From: Pseudoneurospora amorphoporcata
Taxonomy: Eukaryota; Ascomycota; Sordariomycetes; Sordariales; Sordariaceae
NCBI GenBank assembly: GCA_033297205.1
Contig: MU859078.1
Span: 1-64,000, forward strand
Reading direction: 5' to 3'
Length of the DNA stretch: 64,000 bases
In this document: one piece after another, positions 34,193-47,304 of the stretch
Position numbering within the stretch: the stretch's first letter is position 1
Layout of the letters: each line of letters opens with the position of its first letter
Program-made: the position numbers and the translations under genes
The notes under the pieces: generated by a model
What the model was told of the DNA's origin: nothing
Seen by the model: only the letters and a program-made list of their open reading frames with translations
The model's database searches: none

Positions 34193-37100
34193 CGCGGCTT
34201 CCTGTGATATTGGATGGACGGCCGTGAGAGGCAGGAGGGTCTTGCGGTTTTTTTTTCCCGGGTGACACTACATAGGGTGAGGTCCCTTGCGGCATATTGG
34301 GCAGCCAGCTGAGCGGATTGGGGATGTGTGAGAGGGCAGCACTGCCCGGCTGGACGAGGGGGGCGGGCGGCCGAGGTGAGTCCCAGATGGTGTGCATGAT
34401 GGGGAGAGGGCATCACCGAGACCAGCAAGCATGTCGACATATCTGCATGGTGTAGTCTGTCACACCTGTGCTTGGTACATATTTTCATATTCTACACTAC
34501 CTGCCGGCCTATCTTGGAAGGAACTGACGGACGGACGGACAGACATCAAACACGAGGAATTGAGGTGTCGATCTGACGGACGGCGAGGGCGGGCAGGGTT
34601 TCATTCTCAAAGGCGGGGCGGGCAACCGAATGGGTGAATGGCTGAACGCCGAAAGGTGGGGGATCCAGGCCGAATCCATTGTTCTAGTATATATCGGACA
34701 ATGGATGCTTTGATCATGGATGCCGGCGTGCCACCTGGCCGCTTTGCTGGTTTTAGGGGTCCAAGGGGCCCGGTCTTGCAACGCCTCGAGCACGCACAAA
34801 GCGCTGCTGACCCCCCATCTGGGTTGGCGGCTAATCACCTGGGCTTCCGTCCCGGTCCCTCGCTTGGGAACCTGCGACCGAGCCTTCTGACAACTTAGAA
34901 CCATTCTGTGTGTTGTAAGTGCTGCTGTTCAATGGGATTGGATGAGACTCGTTCTGATGCTGCAGTGACATCCGACGAAGGACATTTGTTCATAGTTTGG
35001 CAGAAATGGAAAAGAGAAACTGACGATACAATGCCCCGCTCCGTCGTGCAGTCCCCACTGAGGCGAAAAGACACAGACATCTAGGAGCGTCCAGAATCCT
35101 TGACGGTGGCAGTGATAGTGGGGCATCGTCCGTGTTCTTCTGACGTTCGTCGGAGCTTTGGAGGTTGAAGATAGCTCCATCATCAACACCAAATTCACTT
35201 CAGCTCGATGCGAACAGCCAAGTTTCATTTTCGCCTTGTTGTCGTCAAGACACATCCTCGACCCTGTAAGACTCCTTGACGCATAGCCGACCTGCATTTC
35301 GGCACACGCATCATCCACGGCTTGCTTTGCTTCTTGTCTGCATTGCATACTCGGAATAAGTGCATAGGCAGAGGTATGATCGCCATGCGTGTTTCAAACG
35401 TTGAACACCACCTTGCACCTGTTTGTGGGCACTGCACACTCAAAAGTCAAGATAGCGGCACGTGGAATCACAAGACTCAAACTAGTGTACAACCTAGGGG
35501 CATCCTCCACCGAGTTCACTTTTTGGAATCCTAGGTATGTATATAAGCGATTGCCAAGGTTTCAATCAGACACCACAGTTCTCGGACGAGATGTACCTCA
35601 CATCACGGTACAGCCATAGGGCTGGGCTGGTGGATGGTGGGTCAGGTGGAAACTCGCTTGCAAGTTTGTCACACGACACTCGGCTCTGCTGACTGTGTAT
35701 AAACAGAGAAACGACGACGATAATCAGATACCAGCACGGGATGTGAAAATCACCCTTCTCAAAAATGACCATCTGCCCTCCCACAGTTGATCCAGCTGAC
35801 CCACCCTTTTCCGCATAGCAGATCGCGTTTCAGGATCGAGGATTTGAATATGTTATGCGGACGAGTGAGTTCGGGTCGTTTCAACAACGAATGATCACGG
35901 TGATCATTATTTGTACGCTTCGTATCCCATCCCGGACTTCGTCTCGCTCGAGGTTGTTTTGGCAAGAACCGGCCCGGAAACCGAATTTCGCGGTTCTTCA
36001 ATCCCATCTCACCCGCCAAGCCGCCGACGTGTCATACACGGGCTGTCGGGCTAGCGCGGCAACGTTGAGATGGAATCGGAGAAACGTGGAGGAGCAAAAA
36101 GTGCGGACGACATCAACGGCATCCGGACTTGGATTCCCCATGAACCGTCCGGCCGGGATTCCGGGGCGCTACTTGTTGCGCCGAGCGATAGTGGAGACCC
36201 AGCGGTCCAAGTTAACCCGAACCACGATCGGTAGTTGGCCTGCCAAGTGCCCAAGTCCCGCTCTCAGAGACAGAACCGAAGCAATCAACCTCGGCGTGGC
36301 TTATGTATGTTGACGACCACTGGAAGTAACGAGGGTTCTAGTGTGAGGAGTTGGCGTTCCAGGACTCACTCGCTCATCTTCTCACGTGCTTGGAACAATC
36401 AAGGCAAAGAGTCCTTAACCGAAGCCTGGGTTGGTGATCATTCCTGGTCGTGTTATACACTACATACGTTTTGGCTTTGTCGATCAATCTCTTTGAGGCA
36501 ATGCTGTGATGCACCGTGGTTGTTCCATTGTTGGGTGTCTCCTTGAAGCCCGAAATAAGGACACAACTCGGAGCTCCAAGTTCAGGGGTGTTTGGCTTCT
36601 TTGTTATCCCAAGGCGAAAAGCCCTGGGGGCAAAACTAGGCCAATGGTCTCAGGATGAACAACATACAATGTCCAAGTGATAAAACCAAAAAGCATGGAA
36701 CTTGAGAAAACATGCAATGTAATCTGACGACTGGTGGTTGGCCGTCCCACTTGGGGAAAGTTCATCAAGATCATGATCTGAGGCGAACACACAGTATGCC
36801 TCGGTTGGGTATCGACTGTACCCAAGTTGCACACCAGAAAACGTTCAATATCTCGTACATGTCTTTCATGTGTTCTCCTCTCAAGTCAATAAACGAAAAC
36901 TTCTTAGCTATCATATCCTTATAAGAATACGGTCCTCATTTGTCCCAAGGCCAAAGAAGCACCTGTTGATGCCTGGCAGCCCAAGAATGGACACGGCCGT
37001 ATTCCATCGCTGCAGTGACAAGGTGAGGACCGTGTAGACAGCACTGTATCCCAATACCGCGTGGGTGGCCATGGATGATGGGTCGGACGGGGACCCTCTT

Positions 37101-38641
37101 GTGTTGAGATTCTTCTCCATCTTTGGGCGTCCAGGTCGTCATGCCTTGCATTGCATGGCATCCAGTTACCGCTAAATAAACGGCGGATTCGGACGGGGAG
37201 GCGTGACAGGTCGAAAATCTTCAGGCCAGGAGAAAAGAAAAATAAATAGTAAAAAGTGCGGCGTTGCGAGTTTTAAAGCCTCTCTCGTCTTGTTGCTGTG
37301 TAGCAAGAATTGAAAGCGTCCAAAGCCAACCACGACGTACGCTTCAAGTTTGGGCCGGGTGAGATTCGTCTCTTTATTATATCCGCCTCCAGATAGTTGC
37401 TCCACTGCCCGAGTAGAATAAAGTTTGAAACCCAAAAGGGCGGAGAGAACTCAGCACCAGGTCGTAATAGGTACAACACGTCGCAGTTGCGCCACCAGTG
37501 CAGCCCAACGGATCCTATGCTCTCAAGTCTGGAGCTTTGGAATCAAGACACCAACTACCTACTATTCCAACTGGTAGGCCGGACGACACACCTAGGACGG
37601 TACGTATAGATAATACACCAAGTACGATACCGGGCTGTGTAGGTACGTACTTACGGTTACAATGAGGTAGGTAAGGTAGGTAGGTAGTTGCGGTGCCCAC
37701 TAACACCCAAGCTCCGGTCGCTAGCTGGCCGGCGCGGTATCCCGTCCTTTTTTTGGCGTGTTTTTGGCGTTGTTGAACGGGGTCTTCAGTAGGTACCTTA
37801 GTGTACAAGTGGAATCCCGGGCTGCCCTGGGTGCATCATCGACGAACTGCTTGTTCGGCGGGTCGGTTTGGAACTTGGGTCGGTCCCGTTCTTCCACTCA
37901 TCATACCTTACCTTGAAATCCACGGTAACGGTCACAGTCCCGCCTCCTCCCGCTGCCATCTCCCTATCTCGTCAAAACCACCAACACTTAGCCAATTCCG
38001 AGGGCCGGACACCTCTTCCCAACATTTACAATCCCATCATACCTAGCATTCCAGACTGGAGCCGGACACACGCACGCAAACCACAGTGAGCTCCTCCTCG
38101 CCCGTCATACGCCAATACGCCATACGCTCCCGTCCAGCTCTCTTGGGGCAGCAACGCCTCCGTCCAGAGGTCGCATTGGTCTAGCCCAACGGTCCCGTCC
38201 GGCTGCTTCGCTTGCGCATCCGCTTCGACTTGCGTGTTGTCCATCCGACTATCGCCAACTGAATACTAGAGACCGAGTTCGAGTTCGGGCCGAGTGCAGC
38301 TATTTCGATCCAAATCCCTCTCCCTCCTCCAGTCCTTGCTTCGCATCGCAGAACATCAAACTTCCAAGAAGACGCCCCGACTACGACGCGCAGGCGGAGC
38401 ACCCCCGACAGAGCTTTTTCTCGACTTTCGATTCCTTGCAGCCCCGCCCGCCGCCTGACCTGCGAGTCCTGCGAGAACCCCGACCGAACTAGACATTTCG
38501 TTGCAACACCCGGCTGCTTTCTTGCTTTCCGTCCTTTATCCCTCGGGCGAAACAATCAGCAGCGACGCGACAGAACTCTTTGGGCTTGTCGTCTAGCTTG
38601 AATTTGGCGTGCCTCCAGTTTGACAAGCGTGTTTCTCAATT
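33115..38641. other. 5.5-kb divergent intergenic region
   Basis: Between the F-box gene and the PAS-kinase gene, transcribed outward. It contains 30 consecutive A at 34161-34190, GGAC repeats near 34525, and GGTAGGTA repeats near 37665-37690, as in Neurospora promoters. All ORFs are short (under about 190 codons) and look unlike protein families. Probably long leaders and regulatory DNA, or non-coding RNA. Confidence 0.55.
34161..34190 (+). repeat. A30 homopolymer
   Basis: Thirty consecutive A in an otherwise mixed region. It may be a nucleosome-excluding tract or, less likely, the tail of an old retroposed sequence; no target duplication was seen. Confidence 0.9.
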
Positions 38642-41600
38642 ATGCTCGGGATATATGGTGGAAACCTGGAGAATGGTGGGTTCTGGCCCTGTCCCCCTCC
38701 CCTTCCGCGAACTACAACTTTCCGTCCCATCATCGTCATGCATGCACCCGTCATCCTTCAGTCTGATCCCGTTGGCGGCATGCCCGCGTGCCCGGATATT
38801 ACATTCAGCCAGACACTGCTTCTACCCTCAGAAATATGATTCGCAGCGCAGACTGTACTGACACATGTCGTGCCATTGGTCCCAGGCGAAGAACGGCAAC
38901 GACACGATGCGGAGGGGCAAGGCCGGTCAGCCTCGCTGTCAGTGTCGCCCGCCCTGCATCTGCCCAAAAACAAGAGCACCGGGAACCTTTGCGTAACGAG
39001 TGACAGTTCCGAAAAGGCGCGCCTACGCTTCTCCTTCGATGCCGGCCCGGCTGCCGTTGAGTACGATGCCATGACAAGGTTAGCAAATGTTTACACGGTT
39101 ACAAGGAGCCAACATAAGGTTTCCCAGGGCCGCCAGCCTGCTCCAAACCTGGAAGCCCTTCTCTTGTCTCGCTCTCACCGGTTCGCAGATGCACAGTCGC
39201 ACAATCTGATTCGAGCCCCCTCCCCACCGCCGGTTTATATCTCACATCCTGCCTGCCTGGTTGCTGACTTCCTCTCCTTTCCTTAGAAGTTCTGTCATGA
39301 CCGACCACGACCACGGTCTGGGTCTCTCCGGCTTGCGACGCATTCGACAGCAACCACCTCCCCTCCGTACCGGCACTCTGCCATCAGCACCCGGAAGTCG
39401 GAAACCTTCCTTCGGGTCGGCCATTACCAGATCGGCCTCCCTCACAACCATGCTGGATGCACACAACAACTCGATACCCTTACATTCTGTCCCCAATTCG
39501 CCAAGCATAAACTTTAGCGAAGACCTCAGCCGCTTCCCCTCCGAATCCCTCCACTCCTTCTCCTTCGCCCACCAGTCTGAAGACCTGATACACAACCGCC
39601 AAAACGTCCTGAAGAGGTCTATCGAGTTTATGAAGGATCGCATGGGGTGGTCGGTGGCGTCCAATACCGCCAATGCGGCTCTTGCCAGTGCGCAGGCACG
39701 GGTATCAGGCGACGTCGAGACTCAAAACGTGTTGGATTTGTTGGCACGGGCACAGCTGGTGGGAGGTGGGAGCCTCCCCAACGGTGATGTGACTTTGTCC
39801 ACGGGGCCTCTTACCGGACCGGCCGAGCTGTCAGGGGAAAACATCTTCGACAAACAGTTTTTGGTGGTACCTAGGGTCACAAGTCCAGAACCCCTCGACG
39901 ACGACGAAGGGATAGCGCCAGAATCACCGGCCTCTCAGAAGACTGTTGGAGCGACAGAAACCCAAAAGAAAATCGACACTTCCCGGCCAGCAAAGTTCAG
40001 TCTCGGAAACGACTCCGAGTACTCATCCAGGAGCACAACAAACGAGAGCGGAACCACTGCGCAAACATCGCCTTCAACCTCTCTACGTCCAGGCTTCTTG
40101 AAGCGAACCGTGACTGATACGGAGCATGCTCAGATGCAGCAGAAGCTCATGGAAGTCATGGCGACACCTTTCCTTGCCGTCGAACCCGGCCCATATGACC
40201 ATCTATCCTCCCCCGCCCGACAGTCATTCTCGAGCGTTTCGAGTCAGCCACCTGCAGTTTCATCCGCCGTCCATGGTCATTCGACAAGGTGGGCACCCGC
40301 TGCGCAAGCCATCTTTACTACCGAGTCAAAGCCTCCTTGGACGATTCTCGCCGCCAATGATCTCGCCTGCCTCTTGTTTGGAGTCACCAAGGCCGAGGTC
40401 AGGAAGATGGGAATTCTAGAAGTAGTGCAGGAGGAACGAAGAGCGTGGCTGGAGCGAAAGTTACTTGCGGAGTCCTCGGACGATGCTGGTGACGGGTCGG
40501 AAAGTGAGATCGTTAAGCCAGCCTCAAATCCATCACCGGGCAGTTTCCTAGGATCTCGTGGTGGAGGAATAACCGCGAAGCTCCTGAGCAAGCCCAACTC
40601 CCGAAACCAACCCCCGAAAAGCAGCACCGGTAGAAGAGCAGCGACGATTCATAATGGCGACCCGAAACCACCAAAGCCAGGACAAGGACATCACCCTGCC
40701 ACCCAGTCGAGGGGTGTATTGCTTTGCGGTGATGTGGTACCAATTCAGGTGAGTTATTGCCAATATGCAAAAGGTTCCAAAAGTCTAGCACTAACCAGAC
40801 AGTACAGAAACGCAATGGTGCGACGGGATCGGCCAGCCTTTGGGTCAAGGAGAAAAAAGTGGGTCTGATTTGGGTTCTTGAAGAAATCCACGAGGACGTT
40901 GCCTATTTGACGCTGGACGAGGACGGCGTTGTCCTCAAGCTTTCTGGAGCTCTTGGTCCAATCTGGGGCGAAGAGAACTTGAAGCCCGGTATGGATGTGG
41001 GCAAACTAATACCTCGCATTCCCCGCCAGGGTTTCGACCCACGCACTGGAGAGCTTGATTACGCATTGATTGCGAAGCGAAGGTACTACACTTGCCGCAA
41101 CTCTGACAGAATCAACATCCCAGCAACGATCGACCAAGTCAGTGGTCAGTCTGAACTCCGAGTAGCAAGTTTCCCGCACATCGCTGGTATTGTGGTGGTC
41201 TGTCCCCAGACCTTTACCATCAAGAGCTCGAATGCGGTCTTCTGCGGTGCACTCTTCGGCCAGGAAAAGCCCGATGGGTTGCCTATCAGTCATCTCGTTC
41301 CGGACTTTGCTGGTATAATACGCATCCTAACGGACGAAGATGGCATTGACCTGGTAGACGGTATCGTTGTACCGGAACACTCCTTCCGAAAGGCTGCAGC
41401 GTTCCTGGCATTGAAAGAAGGCCGTCCGGATGCTGCAACAAGTCTACTGCGTCCCGAAGGACTTCCTGCTAAGCATCGGGATGGGTCTGAGCTCAAGATC
41501 GATATTCAAATGCGGGTTGTAAAGAGCGAAAAGCAAACGCAGATGTCGGATCAAGCAATCATCGAAGAGAGTGAGGATGAAGAGTCAGCGTCCGGCGCGG

Positions 41601-42861
41601 ACATGACGGACAGTTTCATCGTTTCTCAGTCCGAACTGGTCTACGCACTTTGGATCACCTATTCACGGCACCTTCACGCGACGAAAAGCAATTTGGGTTC
41701 CGCATCGCCCTTGTTATCCGGAACAGCAACTCCACTACATCAGCCTTCACCTGGACAAACGCCCGCCCACACCCCTCCAAAGATGGATTCGGACTCGAGC
41801 TCAGAATCCGAATCCGAAACTCCAAGCAACCGAAGGGAATCCGCAACCTCGCTCATCACCCGCCAGCTCAAGGAAGTCGCAATGACGGCTGCCGCCAAGC
41901 TCACGGGCACGCCAAAGGCTGTCGAGCCAAAAAAGGAAGACATTCAGACGCCCAAGCCAGTGGAGCCTCCAACGAAGAAGACGATCGACGACTTTGTGAT
42001 TCTGGAAGACATGGGTCAGGGTGCCTACGGTCAGGTGAAGCTGGCTCGGTACAAGAACAGCGGCAAGAAGTGCGTGTTGAAGTACGTCACCAAAAAGCGC
42101 ATCCTCGTCGACACTTGGACGCGCGACAGAAGACTCGGCACCGTGCCTCTGGAGATCCACGTTCTCGATTTCCTGCGGAGGGAAGGGTTTAGGCATCCCA
42201 ACATCGTCGAAATGGAGGACTTCTTCGAGGACAACATCAACTACTACATCGAGATGGTGCCCCATGGCTTGCCCGGCATGGATCTTTTCGACTACATTGA
42301 GCTTCGCACCAACATGGAGGAGCAGGAGAGTCGCAGCATTTTCGTACAGGTCGCACGCGCCATCCACCATCTGCACACCAAGGCGCTGGTCGTCCACCGC
42401 GACATCAAGGACGAGAATGTCATTCTGGACGGAGACGGACGGATCAAGTTGATCGATTTCGGAAGCGCGGCTTACATCAAGAGCGGACCCTTTGATGTGT
42501 TTGTGGGTACCATTGGTAAGTCCCGGTTCTTTTGCTCCGCTTTCAACACCTTCCAAGGCTTCGTATATCAAACTAACGACAACCTACAGATTACGCCGCC
42601 CCCGAAGTCCTCGCCGGCAAGCCCTACGGCGGCAAGGAGCAGGACGTCTGGGCCCTGGGCATTCTTCTGTACACCATCATCTACAAGGAGAACCCTTTCT
42701 ACAGCATCGACGAGATTATGGACCGCGACCTGCGCGTCCCCTACGTCATCAGCGACGAGAGTATCGACTTGATTCGGAAGATGCTCGATCGCGATGTCTC
42801 TCAGCGGTTGACGATCGAGGAGGTCTTGGCGCATCCTTGGTGCAACATGGAGGATAATTAG
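38642..42861 (+). CDS. PAS domain serine/threonine kinase (PASK/Psk1-like)
   Basis: Preferred model: exons 38642-38675, 38886-39078, 39287-40748, 40808-42515, 42590-42861, 1,222 residues. A PAS-like segment (PPWTILAANDLACLLFGVTK) lies near 425; regulatory sequence follows (VLLCGDVVPIQ, GLIWVLEEI, LVPDFAGII). The kinase domain is at about 959-1215: GQGAYGQVKLARY, CVLKYVTKKRI, VHRDIKDEN with Asp1095, IDFGSAAY, GTIDYAAPEVL, and the last helix HPWCNMEDN. Yeast Psk1/Psk2 steer sugar flux between glycogen and cell-wall glucan. The start is uncertain: a safe minimum starts at ATG 39297 (1,143 residues). The two upstream exons are favoured because a strong acceptor ends at 39286 in frame, the 38676-38885 intron joins in frame, and exon 2 reads like Ser/Pro-rich coding sequence. 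Confidence 0.85.
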
Positions 42862-43690
42862 GGTCCAGAAGAAGGAGGCAATGGTTATGTACGCGCTGCG
42901 TCAATGAGAAAGAAATGGAGAAAAGCAGAAGCGGGCGAAAGAGAAGGAAAAGCTGATGTGCAATGAATGGAACGGAAATTCCGTTACGACTCGTGGAGAT
43001 GTTATGCGAGTGTGTTCGTTTGAGCGTCAAGTGTGCTGCCAGCAGGGATAAGAGAAGAGAGTAGATGCCTGGGAGGTGGGAGGGGGGGATGGCCAAGAAG
43101 AGGTGGTTGGTGGTAGTGGTGGTGATGGTTGTTCTTTTCTTCCTTGTTATCCTTTCATGATACCGACATATCCATATTGCATATCATCATCAACCTAAAA
43201 ACAGACCAAGTATGTTAGGTTGCTAGAAAAGAAGGCGTTCTATGTTTGGCTTTATTATTCATTATGATTCTTCTTGTCATGAGCATATCTTGGTTACCTA
43301 TCTTCATTTTCACGTGTCAGCTTTTATTTGGAGGTATTTTCTAAACTCGTTTACGGTTCTTGTGGGATTTCGAGATGAACAAGATAGATTACGTACAACT
43401 TGATAGCGGAATCAACAATTGTGTGTTTCCATAATGTCTACCTACGGAGGTCATGTTGTCGTATGCTGTATTCAAAAGTTAATAGCCCCCTTCGGACTCT
43501 TGTAAATTACGGCACGTTGTCTGCCGCCTTCTCCTTAGGTTTAAGCGAAGTCAAAGCAAATGTAAATACTCTACGAAATGGATTGTTAGAGCTAACTGAC
43601 TTGAATTGAGCTGAAGACCTACATCATCTCTATGATCCCAACCAAATCTTCGCGGAATCAACATCCAAACTCTCTTCCCTCCTCCCACAA

Positions 43691-43714
43691 CACACACACA
43701 CACACACACACACA
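43691..43714 (+). repeat. (CA)12 microsatellite
   Basis: Twelve perfect CA units in the spacer between the PAS-kinase and KH genes. Confidence 0.9.
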
Positions 43715-45898
43715 ACCCCTTCAAAAGCCACACATAATGTCCATCCATCTGTTGTGGCGAGCGTGGCAGCCACTTAGGACCACAAGTCTATTGTACATCC
43801 CCGTACCCCCTCCTATAAAACCCTCGTCCTACCTTCCTTGCCCGCTCGCCGGCTGCTTACGGCTGCAGGATCGAGTCACACAGCATATGCCTGTTCTTCC
43901 TGATTGCGGAGAGAAATCAAGATGTCGTCCTGTTGGGTCGACAGGAAAGGCCCTTTGTGATTATTGAAAATATTCTTTTGATAATCGACGCTTGAGACGA
44001 GTGATGATTGCAGATAAACAACCCACTAGTGAGAGAAGGGAAGGACAACAACACCACTGCGAACTGGAGTGAGTACAGTACAACCTCGACTGGAAGCAGA
44101 ACGGGATGTTTGAGTCCAACGTGGACTGTTCGAGTGGGGTCTTTAGAAAGGAAGTTATGCGACTTCCACTTGTACCTGCGCAGCACCAACTGCCACGTTT
44201 TGCACTATTTTGTTATCAAACGCTCGTTATTTGCCTGAGTGGATACTCCAGTATTAGCAAAACATGGGTCAGCGTGAGATGAAGACTGAGTGATTGAATA
44301 CAAAAGGCAACAATGGTAATGTCTGTCACGGCGACTCTTCTTCTGATGCTATCATCATTCTTGCCGGCTGAGGTTGTGATTGTGTGGTACCTTTTGATAG
44401 CGAGAACGACGCAAACAGACCACGGCACCACCACCACCTACCGGCAGCTGGCACCAGGTCACGTACAAGGCACCTCCCAGAGACCTTGCCCACCTGCCCG
44501 TGCCGTGAGGAACGCCATCAGATGTGCCAGAAGCAGCCACTGAGAGCGGGGCAAAGCACTAACACAAGGACGGGAACCCCACTCGGGGGAATGAAGTCAC
44601 TATCAAGTGAAAACAACCTAGAGGTACTTTGAACTGTAGACGGTATGGGCTTCTAGATTTTTTTTTGCTTTCCTCTCTCTGATGGGAGAAATAAGTGATC
44701 GAATGATCAATGCTATATACAGCTTGAAGAATGTTATCTTGGGTTTCAGAAGAGAGCACAGTTCATTCAAGTTGACATGCCTGGTCATTGAATGCTTCCT
44801 CGTGGTACCGTGTTGTGGTAGGCAATGGTGGTGTAGTGGTACCATCCCCAGGCTGTTTCCAACCGTACCTTGCGTAAGGCGTGTCTAGAGGTAGGGGAGA
44901 GCTCCTGAGCTTCCCTGTCACCATGGGGCTGCCACCACCACTCACTCCCCTACCCGTCTGTCAAGGTCGACCCCTCCTCCTCTTTCCATCCAAGTCCGTT
45001 TCTCCAAATATGCTGGTGTGAAATTTAACCGTCTTTCATCATCCCTCCCATCCTCTTTTTCCACCTTACCTCTTCTCTACCTACCTACCTTCTCCGTTTC
45101 TCTACCTCTTCCTCTTCTACACTTTCCCACCTCAATCTTTCACGCCTCTCTCGTGTCCGCTCCGAATCCCTTCCTCTTACGTCTACTCCAGCCATTCCTC
45201 CTCCGACCTCCTCGTCAGTCCGGACCTCTTCTTATCTCCTCCCCTCCCCGGCACTTCCATTTGATCTATGTGAGTCTTCTCCATCGCCGTTCCAACACAA
45301 AGCATCACCCCCACCCCGGTTGCCCTTGACCTTTCTCGCTACCTTGCGCCTGCGGTGAGGACACCGGCAGCATTCCGACTCCAGATTGCATTTATTTACA
45401 CGCTTCCATGCCCCAGTCTCGGATAGGACTCGAGGTAACCTCGACTAACACGCTCTATCTGTGTCCAGCTACCTAGACTCTTCCTCTACAAGTGCTTGCC
45501 TGCCGCTCAAACCCCCAAAAAGGTACGTGCATCCCCCCGGACCTGCCTGCCCCGCTACTAGGGAGCCGCCACACTCCACCGTCTGCAGGGACAGCTCTGC
45601 AACGGCCCACCATTTCTCCTTCTGTTTTGCTTGCGTTCGCGGCCTTCCATCACTTCCAATTATCTGTTATTTCCAGTTCCCATCCAAAGAAAGCACATCT
45701 GTTCTGTTGGTCCTGAAGCTTCCAGTACTGTTGGTTCCCTTCCATCCGTTCTTTACCCCGTGGCTTACCTAAGGCTCTTGCCGTTTTTGGGGTGCAGCAA
45801 CAGAAGAGCTTGAGCTTTTCTCTTTGTCACATTGCCCAATGACTTTGGCCAGTCTTCCCCCAACACCCTCGGTCATCCAAGTCAAACCACCCCAACCC

Positions 45899-45900
<2 letters not shown>

Positions 45901-45949
<49 letters not shown>
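45901..45949 (+). repeat. (CT)24 tract upstream of the KH gene
   Basis: 24 CT units and a final C, ending 131 bp before the KH start codon. Pyrimidine tracts of this kind mark promoters or transcription starts of strongly expressed fungal genes. Confidence 0.9.
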
Positions 45950-45952
<3 letters not shown>

Positions 45953-46080
45953 GTGAATAACTACCTGTCAACAAGCTAGGTGGTTCGTCTACTAACCTCG
46001 TCCTCCTCCATCCAGATCGGACTTCTACTTCTCCAACAACATCTCAACCCATCCACTTCCCAGCTCCTCAGAAATACATC

Positions 46081-47304
46081 ATGTCTGCCAGCCAAGACTC
46101 CATTCCCGCCGACGGTGGCAGCATCGAGGAGAACCTCGATAACCTCAACCTCAATGACAATGAGTCCCGCCTCGGTCCCGATGGCGAGCCCGCTCCCAGA
46201 ACCGACGAAGAATACTCCCAGACCACCCTTACTCTCAGAGCTATCGTGTCTTCCAAGGAAGCTGGTGTGATCATTGGCAAGGGCGGCCAGAACGTCGCCA
46301 ACCTCCGTGATGAAACTGGCGTCAAGGCCGGTGTCAGCAAGGTTGTCCAGGGTGTTCATGACCGTGTCCTGACCATTACCGGTGGCTGCGATGCTGTCTC
46401 CAAGGCGTACGCTGTTGTCGCTCGCTCCCTTCTCGAAGGCGCCCCGTCTGTTGGCATGGGTGGCGTCGTCTCTGCAAACGGCACTCACCGTACGATTAAG
46501 CCCATTGAAATGATTTGAGCACCGCTAACCTTATGTGTAGCCATCAAGTTGCTCATCTCCCATAACCAGATGGGCACAGTCATCGGCCGTCAAGGTCTCA
46601 AGATCAAGCACATCCAGGATGTCTCGGGCGTTCGCATGGTTGCGCAGAAGGAGATGCTGCCGCAATCTACCGAACGCGTAGTTGAGGTGCAGGGTACCCC
46701 CGAGGGCATTCAGCGCGCTGTCTGGGAGATTTGCAAGTGCCTGGTCGACGACTGGCAGCGGGGCACCGGCACCGTTTTGTACAACCCTGTTGTCCGCGGC
46801 CCTGGCGCACCTGTTGGCGGCGAACGCACCTATCCCCAGGAAAGGTCCTACGGTAGCTCTCGTGTCACACGGACTGGCAATGGTGCTGATTTCAGCGGCA
46901 ACAGTGGTGGACGCCCCTACAACCGCCGTTCTGATTCCGATGCCGCCTCTCGTGGTCCCCCTACCCATGATGAGAATGGCGAGGAGATCCAGACACAAAA
47001 CATCAGCATCCCCGCTGATATGGTTGGCTGCATCATTGGACGTGCAGGCTCCAAGATTAGCGAGATCCGCAAGCAATCTGGTGCGCGCATCTCGATTGCC
47101 AAGGTGAGCGATGAGCGTTTATTTTGATCAAGGTTAAACGGTTTCTAATGCGATTGATAGGGTCCTCATGACGAATCCGGCGAGCGCATGTTTACCATCA
47201 TGGGCTCTGCCAAGGCCAACGAGACTGCTCTCTACCTTCTTTACGAGAATTTGGAGGCCGAGAAGTCCCGCCGCTCTCAGCAGGCTCTTGAGCCTTCCGA
47301 GTAG
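46081..47304 (+). CDS. Triple KH-domain RNA-binding protein (PCBP/Pbp2/Rnc1-like)
   Basis: Three exons, 46081-46489, 46541-47103, 47161-47304, giving 371 residues. An acidic N-terminus is followed by three KH domains, each with its GXXG loop: KH1 about 49-120 (GVIIGKGGQNVANLRDETGV), KH2 about 136-210 (GTVIGRQGLKIKHIQDVSGV), KH3 about 287-355 (GCIIGRAGSKISEIRKQSGA, interrupted by the second intron). The linker between KH2 and KH3 is Gly/Arg/Ser-rich. Relatives include yeast Pbp2 and Hek2 and fission-yeast Rnc1, which bind C/U-rich RNA and affect mRNA stability or localisation. The leader probably also holds an intron ending at the CAG before ATCGG near 46015. Family assignment is firm; RNA targets are unknown. 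Confidence 0.94.

Larger units (their letters stand above)
42862..46080. other. 3.2-kb intergenic region upstream of the KH gene
   Basis: Both flanking genes are on the plus strand. It includes the PAS-kinase 3' UTR, a (CA)12 run at 43691-43714, CT-rich tracts from 45010 and a (CT)24 run at 45901-45949. A likely leader intron lies just before the KH start codon. No gene supported. Confidence 0.6.

Noticed and set aside
44822..44900. tRNA A-box-like TGGTGTAGTGG on the plus strand
   Set aside because: No B box (GTTCRANNC) follows at tRNA distance and no cloverleaf forms.
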